In this document: one piece after another, positions 42,335-50,640 of the stretch
Numbering within the stretch: the first letter of the stretch is position 1
Layout: the number at the start of each line of letters is the position of its first letter
NCBI GenBank assembly: GCA_022842245.1
Contig: JALHPZ010000011.1
Location: forward strand, 62,001 to 126,000
DNA length: 64,000 bases
Origin: Gemmataceae bacterium
Lineage (GTDB): Bacteria > Planctomycetota > Planctomycetia > Gemmatales > Gemmataceae
Reading direction: 5' to 3'
Translations under genes and position numbers: made by a program
Notes under the pieces: model-generated
Told to the model about the DNA's origin: nothing
The model's database searches: none
What the model saw: only the letters and a program-made list of their open reading frames with translations

Positions 42335-42832
42335 ATGCCAGCCAACTACCTCGTACCGCTCTCGCAGAAGTTCGGCGATGCCGTGCGCGGCGAGGAGTTC
42401 CGCGATAACCTCCGCGTCATCGTCGGGTCGGACAAGGTCTACGATGTGTTGAAAGCCCTCAAGGAGCAGTTCGGCTTCAACATGCTCTGCGACATCGCCG
42501 GGATCGACTACCTCGGCTACCCGGATGCGACCGACCGCTTCGGCGTGGTCTATGCCCTCACGAACGTGTCCACCGGCGAGCGGATCTTCGTGAAGACCTT
42601 CGTGAACGACCCGGACCCGGAACTGCCAACGGTGACGGACCTCTGGCGCGGGGCCGACTGGATGGAGCGGGAAGTCTTCGACATGTTCGGCATCGACTTC
42701 CCCGGCCACCCGGACCTGCGGCGGATCCTCCTGCCGCCGGAGTTCACAAGCTTCCCGCTGCGGAAGGACTACCCGCTGCGGGGCTATGGCGAACGGCACA
42801 ACTTTGAACAGATGACGCGAGCCGAAGGATAA
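42335..42832 (+). CDS. nuoC: NADH-quinone oxidoreductase subunit C
   Basis: A 165-residue 30-kDa-type subunit. It has the fold's N-terminal segment FNMLCDIAGIDYLGYP and the signature WMEREVFDMFGIDFPGHPDL followed by RRILLPPEF and FPLRKDYPLRGYGER. Separate from nuoD, unlike the fused nuoCD of enterobacteria. Flanked on both sides by long inverted repeats. Confidence 0.95.
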   Translation: MPANYLVPLSQKFGDAVRGEEFRDNLRVIVGSDKVYDVLKALKEQFGFNMLCDIAGIDYLGYPDATDRFGVVYALTNVSTGERIFVKTFVNDPDPELPTVTDLWRGADWMEREVFDMFGIDFPGHPDLRRILLPPEFTSFPLRKDYPLRGYGERHNFEQMTRAEG

Positions 42833-42840
42833 AGAGATTT

Positions 42841-42919
42841 AGCCACAGATAAACACGGATGGACACGGATTAGAATTGATTTTGTTTTCATCTGTTTTAA
42901 TCCGTGTTTATCTGTGGCC
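42841..42919. repeat. inverted repeat (AGCCACAGATAAACACGGAT type) between nuoC and nuoD
   Basis: Left arm 42841-42872 and right arm 42890-42918 form a hairpin; the right arm reads back as GCCACAGATAAACACGGATT. The left arm carries an extra internal copy of the ACACGGAT word. The element ends 18 bases before the nuoD ATG, so it would put a strong structure just ahead of the nuoD ribosome site. Confidence 0.85.
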
Positions 42920-42936
42920 AATGATTGAGACCTAAT

Positions 42937-44163
42937 ATGCCACTGGAAGTTCTCGATCTCGCGACCGAAGCCGGGGCCGACCGGGAGTTCCTCTACACGT
43001 TGAACTTCGGGCCGCAGCACCCGGCCACGCACACGACTTTGCGATTGATCCTCACACTGGATGGAGAGACGATCGTCAAGGCCGTGCCGGATATTGGATA
43101 CTTGCATTCCGGATTCGAGAAGCTCGGCGAAGATCTGGACTTCAATCAATATGTGACGATCGTCGACCGGATGAATTATATATCGCCTGTCGCGAATGAG
43201 ATCGCCTGGCATCATACGGTCGAGAAGCTCCTTAATATTGAGATCACGCCGCGCTGCAAATACATTCGCACGATCCTCGCGGAGTTGGCTCGCATCTCCG
43301 ACCACCTGCTGTGTGTCGGGGCGGCGGCGCTCGACCTCGGCGGACTGACGGCGTTCCTGTACGCCTTCAACGAACGCGAGAAGATCTACAACATCATCGA
43401 GCAGGCCAGCGGCCAGCGGTTCCACCCCAGCTATACGCGTGTCGGCGGCCTGATGGCGGACGTCACGGACGAGTGGGTGAAACTGATTCGCGTCTTTCTG
43501 GAGAGCTTCCCGAAGGTCCACGCGGACATTGTGCGGTTGCTCAATCGCAACAAGATCTTCCTCGACCGCACTCGCGGCATCGGCGTGCTGACGAAGGACG
43601 AAGCGATCAACATGAGCGTCACCGGCCCCGTGGCCCGCGCCGCCGGCGTCGTTCGCGACCTGCGCAAGGACGAACCTTATTTGGTCTACGGCGAACTGTC
43701 GGGTTCCTTCAAGGTGGCCTGCTCGAAGGGCGGCGATTGCCTGGCCCGCTATCTCGTCCGCATGGAAGAGATGTTGCAGTCCTACAACATCATCAAGGCC
43801 GCCATCGAGAATCTGCCGTCGGGTCCCGTGAATATCAATGTCGAAGACAAGCTCGGCATCCCGGACAAAAACGCGACCTACCGCACCATCGAAGGCCTGA
43901 TCCAGCACTTCGAAATCCTGATGTGGAACCGCCGCTTCGAGACGCCAATCAACGAAGTGTACGGTGCGAACGAGACGGCCAACGGCGAACTCGGCTTCTA
44001 CCTCGTCGCCGACGGCACCGCGAAGGCGTGGCGGGCCCGAACGCGGCCGCCGTCGTTCATCCACTTCGCGATCTTCCCGCACCTGATGGAAGGGCACCAG
44101 ATCAGCGACGTGCCGGCCGTGCTGGGAAGCCTGAACATCATCGCGGCGGAGTTGGATCGGTGA
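42937..44163 (+). CDS. nuoD: NADH-quinone oxidoreductase subunit D
   Basis: A 408-residue 49-kDa-type subunit lining the quinone site. It begins LNFGPQHPATHTTLRLILTL (with the quinone-contacting His), followed by EKLGEDLDFNQYVTIVDRMN and HLLCVGAAALDLGG, and ends LGSLNIIAAELDR. The ATG at 42937 is used; a TTG at 42925 is also possible. Ribosome-site match is weak, which fits the adjacent hairpin element. The stop overlaps the start of the S1-domain gene as GTGA. Confidence 0.95.
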   Translation: MPLEVLDLATEAGADREFLYTLNFGPQHPATHTTLRLILTLDGETIVKAVPDIGYLHSGFEKLGEDLDFNQYVTIVDRMNYISPVANEIAWHHTVEKLLNIEITPRCKYIRTILAELARISDHLLCVGAAALDLGGLTAFLYAFNEREKIYNIIEQASGQRFHPSYTRVGGLMADVTDEWVKLIRVFLESFPKVHADIVRLLNRNKIFLDRTRGIGVLTKDEAINMSVTGPVARAAGVVRDLRKDEPYLVYGELSGSFKVACSKGGDCLARYLVRMEEMLQSYNIIKAAIENLPSGPVNINVEDKLGIPDKNATYRTIEGLIQHFEILMWNRRFETPINEVYGANETANGELGFYLVADGTAKAWRARTRPPSFIHFAIFPHLMEGHQISDVPAVLGSLNIIAAELDR

Positions 44164-44432
44164 AATTGTTGGGGAATGAGGATGTTTGGGATGATGTGAA
44201 GCGTCGCAACGCGATTGGGACCATGGTTGCGGGAACAGCTATCTATATTGCTCCGTTTGGCGTGTTCGTCGACTTGGGCGAAGAGGCGATCGGATTGTTG
44301 AGGGTGCCCGAAATGGCGGGAGAGACTCGAAAAGAACTCTCCGAATATCCTCAGGTCGGTGAGAAGGTAACCGCGAGAGTGATTTGGCATGATGATCGCA
44401 ACCGGCAGATACAGTTGACTCAACGAAACTGA
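44160..44432 (+). CDS. small S1-domain RNA-binding-like protein
   Basis: A 90-residue protein starting with GTG overlapping the nuoD stop. Residues about 19-88 form an S1-like OB fold: GTMVAGTAIYIAPFGVFVDL, EAIGLLRVPEM, VGEKVTARVIWHDDRNRQIQ and LTQRN, following the standard G-x-V and GVFVDLG-x-x-GL(L)H pattern with Leu-Arg in place of the usual His. S1 domains bind single-stranded RNA. It is out of place in a complex I operon, precedes the VapD-like gene by 28 bp, and is less GC-rich than nuoD (two 60-base blocks counted at 31 and 33 G+C). A longer alternate start is not available without overlapping nuoD. Confidence 0.7.
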   Translation: MKLLGNEDVWDDVKRRNAIGTMVAGTAIYIAPFGVFVDLGEEAIGLLRVPEMAGETRKELSEYPQVGEKVTARVIWHDDRNRQIQLTQRN

Positions 44433-44460
44433 AGTAAGTGTCTGGTTCGCGAGGTGAACG

Positions 44461-44832
44461 ATGGCATCCATGACACTCGAACGACCGGAGACAATCCTCC
44501 GGCAGGGTTTGCCCGACGATGTGGAGGGCCGGATGTACGCCATCGCCTTCGACATGGACATCGAGTCGTTGCGGCAGAATTACGGCGACCCCTACAACGG
44601 CGCCTACCTTGAGATCCGCAAGATTCTGGAGCGGTACGGATTCCGTTGGCAGCAGGGTAGCACCTACTTCGGCGGCGATACGGTAAACGCCGTGACTTGC
44701 GTGATGGCGGCGATGGAACTGGGCCGGGCGCTGCCGTGGTTCTCCGTGAGCGTCCGGGACATCCGCATGCTGCGGATTGAAGAGTTCAACGACCTGATGC
44801 CGGCGGTGCAGCAAGCCGCCGAGAACGATTGA
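44461..44832 (+). CDS. vapD: VapD-like endoribonuclease (Cas2-like fold)
   Basis: A 123-residue protein closely following the VapD pattern from residue 25: MYAIAFDMDIESLRQNYGDP, YNGAYLEIRKILERYGF, QQGSTYFG and SVRDIRMLRIEEFNDL. VapD proteins, including the Helicobacter and Haemophilus ones, are small ribonucleases structurally related to Cas2, and in some hosts form toxin-antitoxin pairs. The catalytic Asp would be D31 in AFDMD. It has about 24 extra N-terminal residues compared with typical VapD of about 95. It lies 28 bp after the S1-domain gene and 8 bp before nuoE, inside the complex I operon. No VapX-like partner is recognised; the S1 protein may be a functional partner (inference). Confidence 0.8.
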   Translation: MASMTLERPETILRQGLPDDVEGRMYAIAFDMDIESLRQNYGDPYNGAYLEIRKILERYGFRWQQGSTYFGGDTVNAVTCVMAAMELGRALPWFSVSVRDIRMLRIEEFNDLMPAVQQAAEND

Positions 44833-44840
44833 GGCCAACG

Positions 44841-45320
44841 ATGGGCGTCTTGTCGGAAGAGATCAAGAACCGCATCCGGGCGTACCTGCCGCGCTATCCG
44901 CGCAAGCAGGCGGTGACGCTGCCGGCGCTGCACCTCGTCCACGACGAATACCGCACCGTGTCGAACGAGGCGATCGTCGAGATCGCGGAAATCCTCGAAC
45001 TGCACCCGTCCGAAGTCCACGACACGATGACCTTCTACGAGTTCTTCAAGCACGACGGCGACCAACTCGGGAAGACGCGGCTGTGGGTCTGCCGGGGCCT
45101 GGCGTGCATGCTCCGCGGGGCGTACGAGTTGCTCGACCATTGCGAGGCGAAGCTCGGCGTGAAGTGCGGCGAGCGCACGGCCGACGGCAAGATCACGCTC
45201 GAGTTCGCCGAGTGCATCGGCGCGTGCGACGGCGCCCCGGCCTGCCTGAAGAACGACGAGCACGTGATGAACGTGACCAACGACAAAGCCGATCAGTTGA
45301 TCGAAGCGTTGAAGCGTTAA
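44841..45320 (+). CDS. nuoE: NADH-quinone oxidoreductase subunit E
   Basis: A 159-residue thioredoxin-fold subunit holding the [2Fe-2S] cluster N1a. The four ligands are C84 and C89 (LWVCRGLACM) and C125 and C129 (ECIGACDGAP), with normal spacing. The N-terminal helical segment RKQAVTLPALHLVHDEY is standard. The ATG at 44841 is preferred to a TTG at 44829 that overlaps vapD. Confidence 0.94.
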   Translation: MGVLSEEIKNRIRAYLPRYPRKQAVTLPALHLVHDEYRTVSNEAIVEIAEILELHPSEVHDTMTFYEFFKHDGDQLGKTRLWVCRGLACMLRGAYELLDHCEAKLGVKCGERTADGKITLEFAECIGACDGAPACLKNDEHVMNVTNDKADQLIEALKR

Positions 45321-45337
45321 CCCGTGAGGTGCACGCC

Positions 45338-45700
45338 ATGTCGATACTCGGAGGAATCGGGAAAGCGATCGCCCAGGCCATCAAAGCGGGTCAGAAGGCC
45401 CAGGCAGGGGCACTGAAAGCGGTGCAGGCCGATATCACCGCCATTGCCCAGGTGGTGCTGGTAAAATCCGCATCTTACAAAACGTCGGCCGACATCCGTG
45501 CGGCCGCGACGGCGGAAACGATCAAACGGTTAGGTGCGAAACCGCTCGGTCAGGATCCCGTGCTGGTCTCCACCGCGGTACTGACCGAAGTTGTTCGACT
45601 GGCGCCGCCGACAGCACTGAAGACAAAAGCATTCCAGGACTTGAAAAAAGAACAGGATGCCTTTCAGAAGGCGATCGACGGATTCTTTAACAGACATTGA
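45338..45700 (+). CDS. small helical hypothetical protein between nuoE and nuoF
   Basis: A 120-residue Ala- and Lys-rich helical protein: IGKAIAQAIKAGQKAQAGAL near the start forms an amphipathic helix, and a second helical half (FQDLKKEQDAFQKAIDGFF) ends the chain. No cysteines, no signal peptide. It starts 17 bp after the nuoE stop and is followed by nuoF after 48 bp. It is not a known complex I subunit; nothing more can be assigned. Confidence 0.6.
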   Translation: MSILGGIGKAIAQAIKAGQKAQAGALKAVQADITAIAQVVLVKSASYKTSADIRAAATAETIKRLGAKPLGQDPVLVSTAVLTEVVRLAPPTALKTKAFQDLKKEQDAFQKAIDGFFNRH

Positions 45701-45748
45701 TCTCGCATTGATCTCGCTGACTTCGTGCACGAGACTTGGAAAATAGGT

Positions 45749-47116
45749 ATGGCATCCTTCGAACCGACACTCCTGGCCCGCGTCGACAAGCCGAACAGCC
45801 ATCGGCTCGAGGGCTATCGCGCCGACGGCGGCTACGCCGCGTTCGAGCGCGCCCTCAAGGACAAGCAGCCGGTCGACGTCGTCACGCAGGTGAAGGACTC
45901 CGGGCTGCGCGGGCGCGGCGGGGCGGGCTTCCCCACCGGATTGAAGTGGACGTTCCTGCCGAAGGACCACCCCGGCCCGATCTACCTCTGCATCAACGCC
46001 GACGAGTCGGAACCCTGTACGTACAACAACCGCATCCTGATGGAGAAGGATCCCCATCAGGTGCTCGAGGGCATCATGCTCTCGTGCTACGCGATCAAAA
46101 GCCCGGTCGCGTACTTCTACATCCGCTACGAATACGGCACCGCGTATCGCACGCTGCAAGCGGCGATCGACGAGCTGTACGACGCTAAGCTGCTCGGCAA
46201 GAACATCAACGGCACGAACTTCTCCCTCGACATTTACCTCCACCGCGGTGCCGGGGCGTACATCTGCGGCGAGGAGACGGGGCTGATCGAATCGCTCGAA
46301 GGCAAGCGCGCTTGGCCGCGGATCAAGCCGCCGTTCCCCGCCATCGAAGGGGCGTTCCGCAAGCCGACGATCGTCAACAACGTCGAGACGATGGCGTGCG
46401 TCACGCAGATCCTGCGGCGCGGCAACGACTGGTTCAAGTCCCTCGGCGTGCCGCCCGACCCGAAGAACCCGCGGGACGCCGGCAGCTACGGGCCGAAGCT
46501 CTACACCATCGCCGGGCACGTCAACGAGCCGAAGTGCGTCGAGCTGCCGATGGGCGTGACCTGCCGCGACCTCGTCGAGAAGCACGGCGGCGGCGTCTGG
46601 AAGGGCCGCAAGGCGAAGACCGTGAACCCCGGCGGCCTGAGCATGGGATTCCTCGATTGCAACTCCCCGCTCAAGGGCGAGGACGGCAAGACCGAATACG
46701 ACATCCCGCTCGACTTCAACGGCCCCGGCAAGGTCGGCTGCCTCGGCCTCGGCACCGCGGCCGTCACGGTCGTGGACGACCAGACCAGCATGGTGGACGT
46801 GCTGCACAATGTCTGCCAGTTCTTCAGCCACGAGAGCTGCGGGCAATGCACGCCGTGCCGGGAAGGCACCGGCTGGATGCTCAAGATCTTGGAGCGGATG
46901 CGCCGTGGCAAGGGCCGCAAGGACGACCTCGACGTGCTCGTCGACGTCGCCGATCGCATCGGCATCATTCCCGGTACAACGATCTGCGGACTCTCGGATG
47001 GCGCAGGATGGCCGGTGAAGACGGCGATCCGGAAGTTCCGCGCGGAGTTCGAGGCCGCGATCGAGGCGAAGACGGCGAGCAAGTACGCGAAACTGCAGAT
47101 GGTGGGAGCACACTAA
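45749..47116 (+). CDS. nuoF: NADH-quinone oxidoreductase subunit F
   Basis: A 455-residue flavoprotein subunit that binds NADH, FMN and [4Fe-4S] cluster N3. Motifs: GRGGAGFPTG (55-64) for NADH, NADESEPCTYNNR (83-95) and GAGAYICGEETGLIESLEG for FMN, and ESCGQCTPCREG with C364, C367, C370 plus a distal Cys near 413 as cluster ligands. The ATG at 45749 starts at the family N-terminus; a GTG at 45725 is in frame. Two lipoprotein genes separate it from nuoG. Confidence 0.95.
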   Translation: MASFEPTLLARVDKPNSHRLEGYRADGGYAAFERALKDKQPVDVVTQVKDSGLRGRGGAGFPTGLKWTFLPKDHPGPIYLCINADESEPCTYNNRILMEKDPHQVLEGIMLSCYAIKSPVAYFYIRYEYGTAYRTLQAAIDELYDAKLLGKNINGTNFSLDIYLHRGAGAYICGEETGLIESLEGKRAWPRIKPPFPAIEGAFRKPTIVNNVETMACVTQILRRGNDWFKSLGVPPDPKNPRDAGSYGPKLYTIAGHVNEPKCVELPMGVTCRDLVEKHGGGVWKGRKAKTVNPGGLSMGFLDCNSPLKGEDGKTEYDIPLDFNGPGKVGCLGLGTAAVTVVDDQTSMVDVLHNVCQFFSHESCGQCTPCREGTGWMLKILERMRRGKGRKDDLDVLVDVADRIGIIPGTTICGLSDGAGWPVKTAIRKFRAEFEAAIEAKTASKYAKLQMVGAH

Positions 47117-47130
47117 TCGGGGAGGCGGCC

Positions 47131-47625
47131 ATGCGATTCTTCATCCTGCTGGTGCTCGGCACGGCGTTCGTCGCCGGGGGCTGCAAGAAGAAGGAGAAGC
47201 CGGTCGCCAAGAAGGAGGAGCCGGCTCCGGTGGCCGCTCCGGAGCCGGCACCGGCCGTGGACCCGCGGAACACGAACTACGTTCAGGGCGGCGGTGCCAT
47301 GCAGAACGTGCGCCAGGCGGCGCGGCGGACGGTGACGATCAACGACATGCAACAACTGGGGACGATGATTTTTTCGTCGGAACTCGAAACGAACAAGATG
47401 CCGACGGTATCCGAGATCAAGGCGATGCTGAAGCTGGACGGGAAGCACATTCTCGCCGCGATCGACGAGGGCGCGATCATCCTGACGGGGACGACGAACA
47501 AGCGAGGATTGTGGGCTTACGAGATCGATGCGGACAAGGCCGGCGGCGTCATCGTGACCGGCCCGACACCCGCGGCGCGGCGAGCTTCGGCGGAGGAAGT
47601 GAAACAGTTGCTCGCCAGCAACTGA
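47131..47625 (+). CDS. small lipoprotein (paralogue A)
   Basis: A 164-residue lipoprotein: signal MRFFILLVLGTAFVAGGCKK with lipid-acceptor Cys18, a Lys/Pro/Ala linker, and a C-terminal domain beginning MQNVRQAARRTVTINDMQQL and including LWAYEIDADKAGG. It resembles its downstream neighbour over the whole length (GCKKKEKPV start, helix with RxAxxxTVxxND, final (L/I)WAYE strand), so the two arose by duplication. GGGGAGG lies before the ATG. It is not a known complex I protein; a role in the periplasm near the complex is speculation. Confidence 0.7.
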   Translation: MRFFILLVLGTAFVAGGCKKKEKPVAKKEEPAPVAAPEPAPAVDPRNTNYVQGGGAMQNVRQAARRTVTINDMQQLGTMIFSSELETNKMPTVSEIKAMLKLDGKHILAAIDEGAIILTGTTNKRGLWAYEIDADKAGGVIVTGPTPAARRASAEEVKQLLASN

Positions 47626-47641
47626 TCGGGGAGGGCCGGCC

Positions 47642-48205
47642 ATGCGTGTGTTCCTCCTGATCGGACTGTTACTCGCGATCGCCGGCTGCAAGAAGAAGGA
47701 AAAGCCGGTCGAGATCGCGAAGTTGGAGACCGGAACGAGCAAGGTAACGGTGATGCCGGCGGACCCGGCGCTGCCGGTGCTGGAACCGCCGCCGATCGAT
47801 CCGCCGATGCCGGCCGTCGTGCCGGGGCCGGGCGGCGGCGTGGTGGCGAATCCCGGACCGATCGCCGGGGGCGGAGGCGGGGGAGCTATTCAGGCGGTGC
47901 GCGGGGCGGCCAAGAAGACCGTCGACGCGAACGACCTGAAGATGATCCATACCTTCATCGAGTACGCCTCCGGCGCCAGCGGCCGGATGCCCTCGGCGGA
48001 GACGACGCGGGCGGCGCTCAAGCAGGAGGCGCCCGAGATCGAGCGGAAGATCTACGAGGGCCTGATCGTCCTGAACCCCGCGAAGAACCGCGAGGAAATC
48101 TGGGCGTACGAGGCCAAGGCGCTCGAATCGAGCGGCTGGGTGGCGACAAACAACGGCGTCGAGACGATGGACGCCGCGACCTTGAAGCGACGACTGGGAA
48201 AGTAG
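47642..48205 (+). CDS. small lipoprotein (paralogue B)
   Basis: A 187-residue lipoprotein with signal MRVFLLIGLLLAIAGCKKKE (lipid-acceptor Cys16), a long Pro/Gly linker including a GGGGGG run, and a C-terminal domain with AIQAVRGAAKKTVDANDLKM and EIWAYEAKALESSGWV matching paralogue A. It ends 11 bp before nuoG. Tandem duplication between nuoF and nuoG is clear from the shared segments; function unknown. Confidence 0.72.
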   Translation: MRVFLLIGLLLAIAGCKKKEKPVEIAKLETGTSKVTVMPADPALPVLEPPPIDPPMPAVVPGPGGGVVANPGPIAGGGGGGAIQAVRGAAKKTVDANDLKMIHTFIEYASGASGRMPSAETTRAALKQEAPEIERKIYEGLIVLNPAKNREEIWAYEAKALESSGWVATNNGVETMDAATLKRRLGK

Positions 48206-48216
48206 GGCTTCGCGAA

Positions 48217-49923
48217 ATGCCAACGGTCTACGTGAACGACAAGCCGGTCGAGATCGGCACCCGGAAGCTGAACTGCGTGCAGGTCGCGGAACTCGCGGGC
48301 ACGCTCGTGCCGCACTATTGCTACCACCCCGGTCTGTCGGTCGTCGCCTCCTGCCGGATGTGCCTGGTCGAGATGGGCACGCTGAAGGACGGCAAGGTCA
48401 CGATGATCCCGAAGGTCTTCCCCGGCTGCCAGACGCCGGTGAAGGACGGGGACGTGATCGTCACGGGCGACTACGAAAAGCGCGACCCGCTGACGCCGAA
48501 GCTGGCGTACGACGCGGCCTACAAGCCGGGCGACCGGGCAAAGAAGAGCCAGGCCGACACGCTGGAAGGCCTGCTGCTGAACCACCCGCTCGATTGCCCC
48601 GTCTGCGACAAGGCCGGCGAGTGCAAGCTGCAGGACTACTCGTACCAGTTCGGCCGAAGCCAATCGCGACTGGTCGACGAGAAGAATACGCCACCGAACA
48701 AGCCGGAGCTTTCCAGCAAGATTACGCTCTTCACCGACCGTTGCATCCTCTGCACCCGGTGCGTCCGCTTCACCCGCGAGATCTCCGGCACCGCCGAGCT
48801 GCAAGTCGTTGGCCGCGGGCACCACGAGGAGATCGACGTCTTCCCCGGCCGCCCGCTCGAGAACAAGCTCTCGGGCAACGTCGTTGACCTCTGCCCCGTC
48901 GGCGCGCTCGGCTCCAAGGACTTCCTCTACACGCAGCGCGTCTGGTACCTCAAGACCGCCGACAACGTCTGCCCCGGCTGCTCCACCGGCTGCAGCATCC
49001 ACACCGACGTGAACAAGGACGTCGTCCAGCGCATCCGCGCCCGCGAGAACCTCGACAACCAGGGCTACTGGATCTGCGACGAGGGGCGCTGGGGCTACCA
49101 CTACGTCCGCTCGCCGGAGCGCATCGTCCGGCCGCTGGTGAAGGACGGCGCGGGCCGAAAGCCGGTCGCCTGGACCGAACTGCTGCCGAAGCTGAAGTAC
49201 GCCGTGGACGAAGCGGTGCTGATGAGCCCGAAGCGCGTCGTCGTCGTGCTCTCGCCGTTCCTGACGATCGAAGAAGCGTTCGCCACCGGTTCGGCGTTCA
49301 AGAAGATGTCCCCGTTCGTCCGCCTTGTACTCGGCCCGGTGCCGGTCGTCGGCGAGGACGACAGCTACCCGAAGGACGTCAAGGGGAACCCCGTCAGCCC
49401 GGCGAAGTTCATCATCCGCGCCGAGAAGTGCCCGAACCGCAAGGGCGTCGAGGCGGTGCTGGCGAAGTTGCAGGGCGAGGTGATCCCGTTCTCGGCGGTC
49501 CTGCCGGAGTTCGGTTCGCTCGCGGCGGTCTGGTTCGCCGGCGGCTATCCGAACGCCGAATGGGTCAACGAGGCTTTGAAGGCCCCGCACTCGCCGCCGG
49601 CGCTGCTCGTCGTGCAGGACTTCTTCCTGACGAAGCTCGCCGAGGCCGCGACCTACATCCTCCCGGCGACGGCGGCGTTCGAGAAGGACGGTACGTTCGT
49701 GAACCACGCCGGCTACGTGCAGCCGTTCCCCCGTGCCGCGAAGGCCCCGGCCGAAGCGCGCGGCGAGCTGCAACTGGCGTTCGACCTTGGGAACCGGAAA
49801 GGCCTCGCGACTGTGTCGACGATCCGCAAGGACGTGGCGAAGGCGATGCCGGAGTACGCGGCGCTCGCCGACGTGAAGGTGCCGGTGGGAGCAGGGAAGC
49901 GAATGGAATTGCAGACGGTTTGA
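48217..49923 (+). CDS. nuoG: NADH-quinone oxidoreductase subunit G, short form with N7 cluster ligands
   Basis: A 568-residue subunit, shorter than E. coli NuoG (about 900). Ligand sets in order: [2Fe-2S] N1b C35, C46, C49, C71; His-Cys3 N5 H123, C127, C130, C136; N4 C176, C179, C182, C226; and a fourth set C252, C255, C259, C287 with CxxCxxxCx27C spacing, which is the N7 cluster site found in only some bacteria. The following molybdopterin-oxidoreductase-like domain is truncated, covering residues about 290-560. All clusters required for electron transfer to NuoI are provided for. Confidence 0.93.
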   Translation: MPTVYVNDKPVEIGTRKLNCVQVAELAGTLVPHYCYHPGLSVVASCRMCLVEMGTLKDGKVTMIPKVFPGCQTPVKDGDVIVTGDYEKRDPLTPKLAYDAAYKPGDRAKKSQADTLEGLLLNHPLDCPVCDKAGECKLQDYSYQFGRSQSRLVDEKNTPPNKPELSSKITLFTDRCILCTRCVRFTREISGTAELQVVGRGHHEEIDVFPGRPLENKLSGNVVDLCPVGALGSKDFLYTQRVWYLKTADNVCPGCSTGCSIHTDVNKDVVQRIRARENLDNQGYWICDEGRWGYHYVRSPERIVRPLVKDGAGRKPVAWTELLPKLKYAVDEAVLMSPKRVVVVLSPFLTIEEAFATGSAFKKMSPFVRLVLGPVPVVGEDDSYPKDVKGNPVSPAKFIIRAEKCPNRKGVEAVLAKLQGEVIPFSAVLPEFGSLAAVWFAGGYPNAEWVNEALKAPHSPPALLVVQDFFLTKLAEAATYILPATAAFEKDGTFVNHAGYVQPFPRAAKAPAEARGELQLAFDLGNRKGLATVSTIRKDVAKAMPEYAALADVKVPVGAGKRMELQTV

Positions 49924-49954
49924 AGACTCATTAAAAGGCGCATCCGACATTATC

Positions 49955-50611
49955 ATGGGATGTCAGATGGAAACGTTCACGAATGAAACTGGAGGAGTTT
50001 CGATCCGGTTGTTACCGGAAGATTCTTTGGATGAAGTCCCGCAATCGCACAGAAAGATGGTGAATCAAAATATCGAAAGTATCTTCAGGAACATCCCTGA
50101 GTACTTCGAGACTATCGGCAAGAACGCCCCGGTCCCGGCCATGAGAAAATGGGTCCGGAAGCTCTTGGACCATGAATCGTGTTCATTGTTGCTGCAGTTG
50201 TCGGGATACTCCAAGGAATCACGGGCGAGTTTCAGTTGGACTTCGAATGTCGTTCGCGGCGCGGAATTCGGTCCTCTTCGTTCGAAGGTGAAACTGAAAT
50301 CTGCGGTCGGCGATTTGTTCCGGTTGATTGAATTCCTCGATTGGATGGGCATTGGAGTCACGGGAAAACTGTTCTCGCCACAAGATTACTACACGGTAGG
50401 GGCACTCGGGATCGAGGATGGGCCGAAAGTAAATCTGTCGCGTTCGATTGCGTGGGGAGAATTCAACGGAGACGTGCTGATCCAGGCACCCGGCGACTTT
50501 GGAGGATGGAGGACGATCAGCGGCAGAATCGTCCCTTTGGGCACGGTGACGGATTCCGTGGAGTGGGTATTCGACCAACTGTTGAACAAGCGTGCCCCCA
50601 CGCTCGACTGA
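49955..50611 (+). CDS. low-GC orphan protein between nuoG and nuoH
   Basis: A 218-residue soluble protein, possibly from the ATG at 49967. No signal or membrane segment; EVPQSHRKMVNQNIESIFRN and LKSAVGDLFRLIEFLDWMG are predicted helices and the C-terminal half looks beta-rich. I do not recognise a family. Two 60-base blocks within it have 24 and 29 G+C, against 41 of 60 in the end of nuoG, so it stands out sharply from its neighbours and is a good candidate for recent acquisition. Small low-GC proteins of this look are often immunity-like proteins, but nothing proves it here. Confidence 0.6.
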   Translation: MGCQMETFTNETGGVSIRLLPEDSLDEVPQSHRKMVNQNIESIFRNIPEYFETIGKNAPVPAMRKWVRKLLDHESCSLLLQLSGYSKESRASFSWTSNVVRGAEFGPLRSKVKLKSAVGDLFRLIEFLDWMGIGVTGKLFSPQDYYTVGALGIEDGPKVNLSRSIAWGEFNGDVLIQAPGDFGGWRTISGRIVPLGTVTDSVEWVFDQLLNKRAPTLD

Positions 50612-50640
50612 CTAGCTTTCGACAAGGATATGGGCTAACG

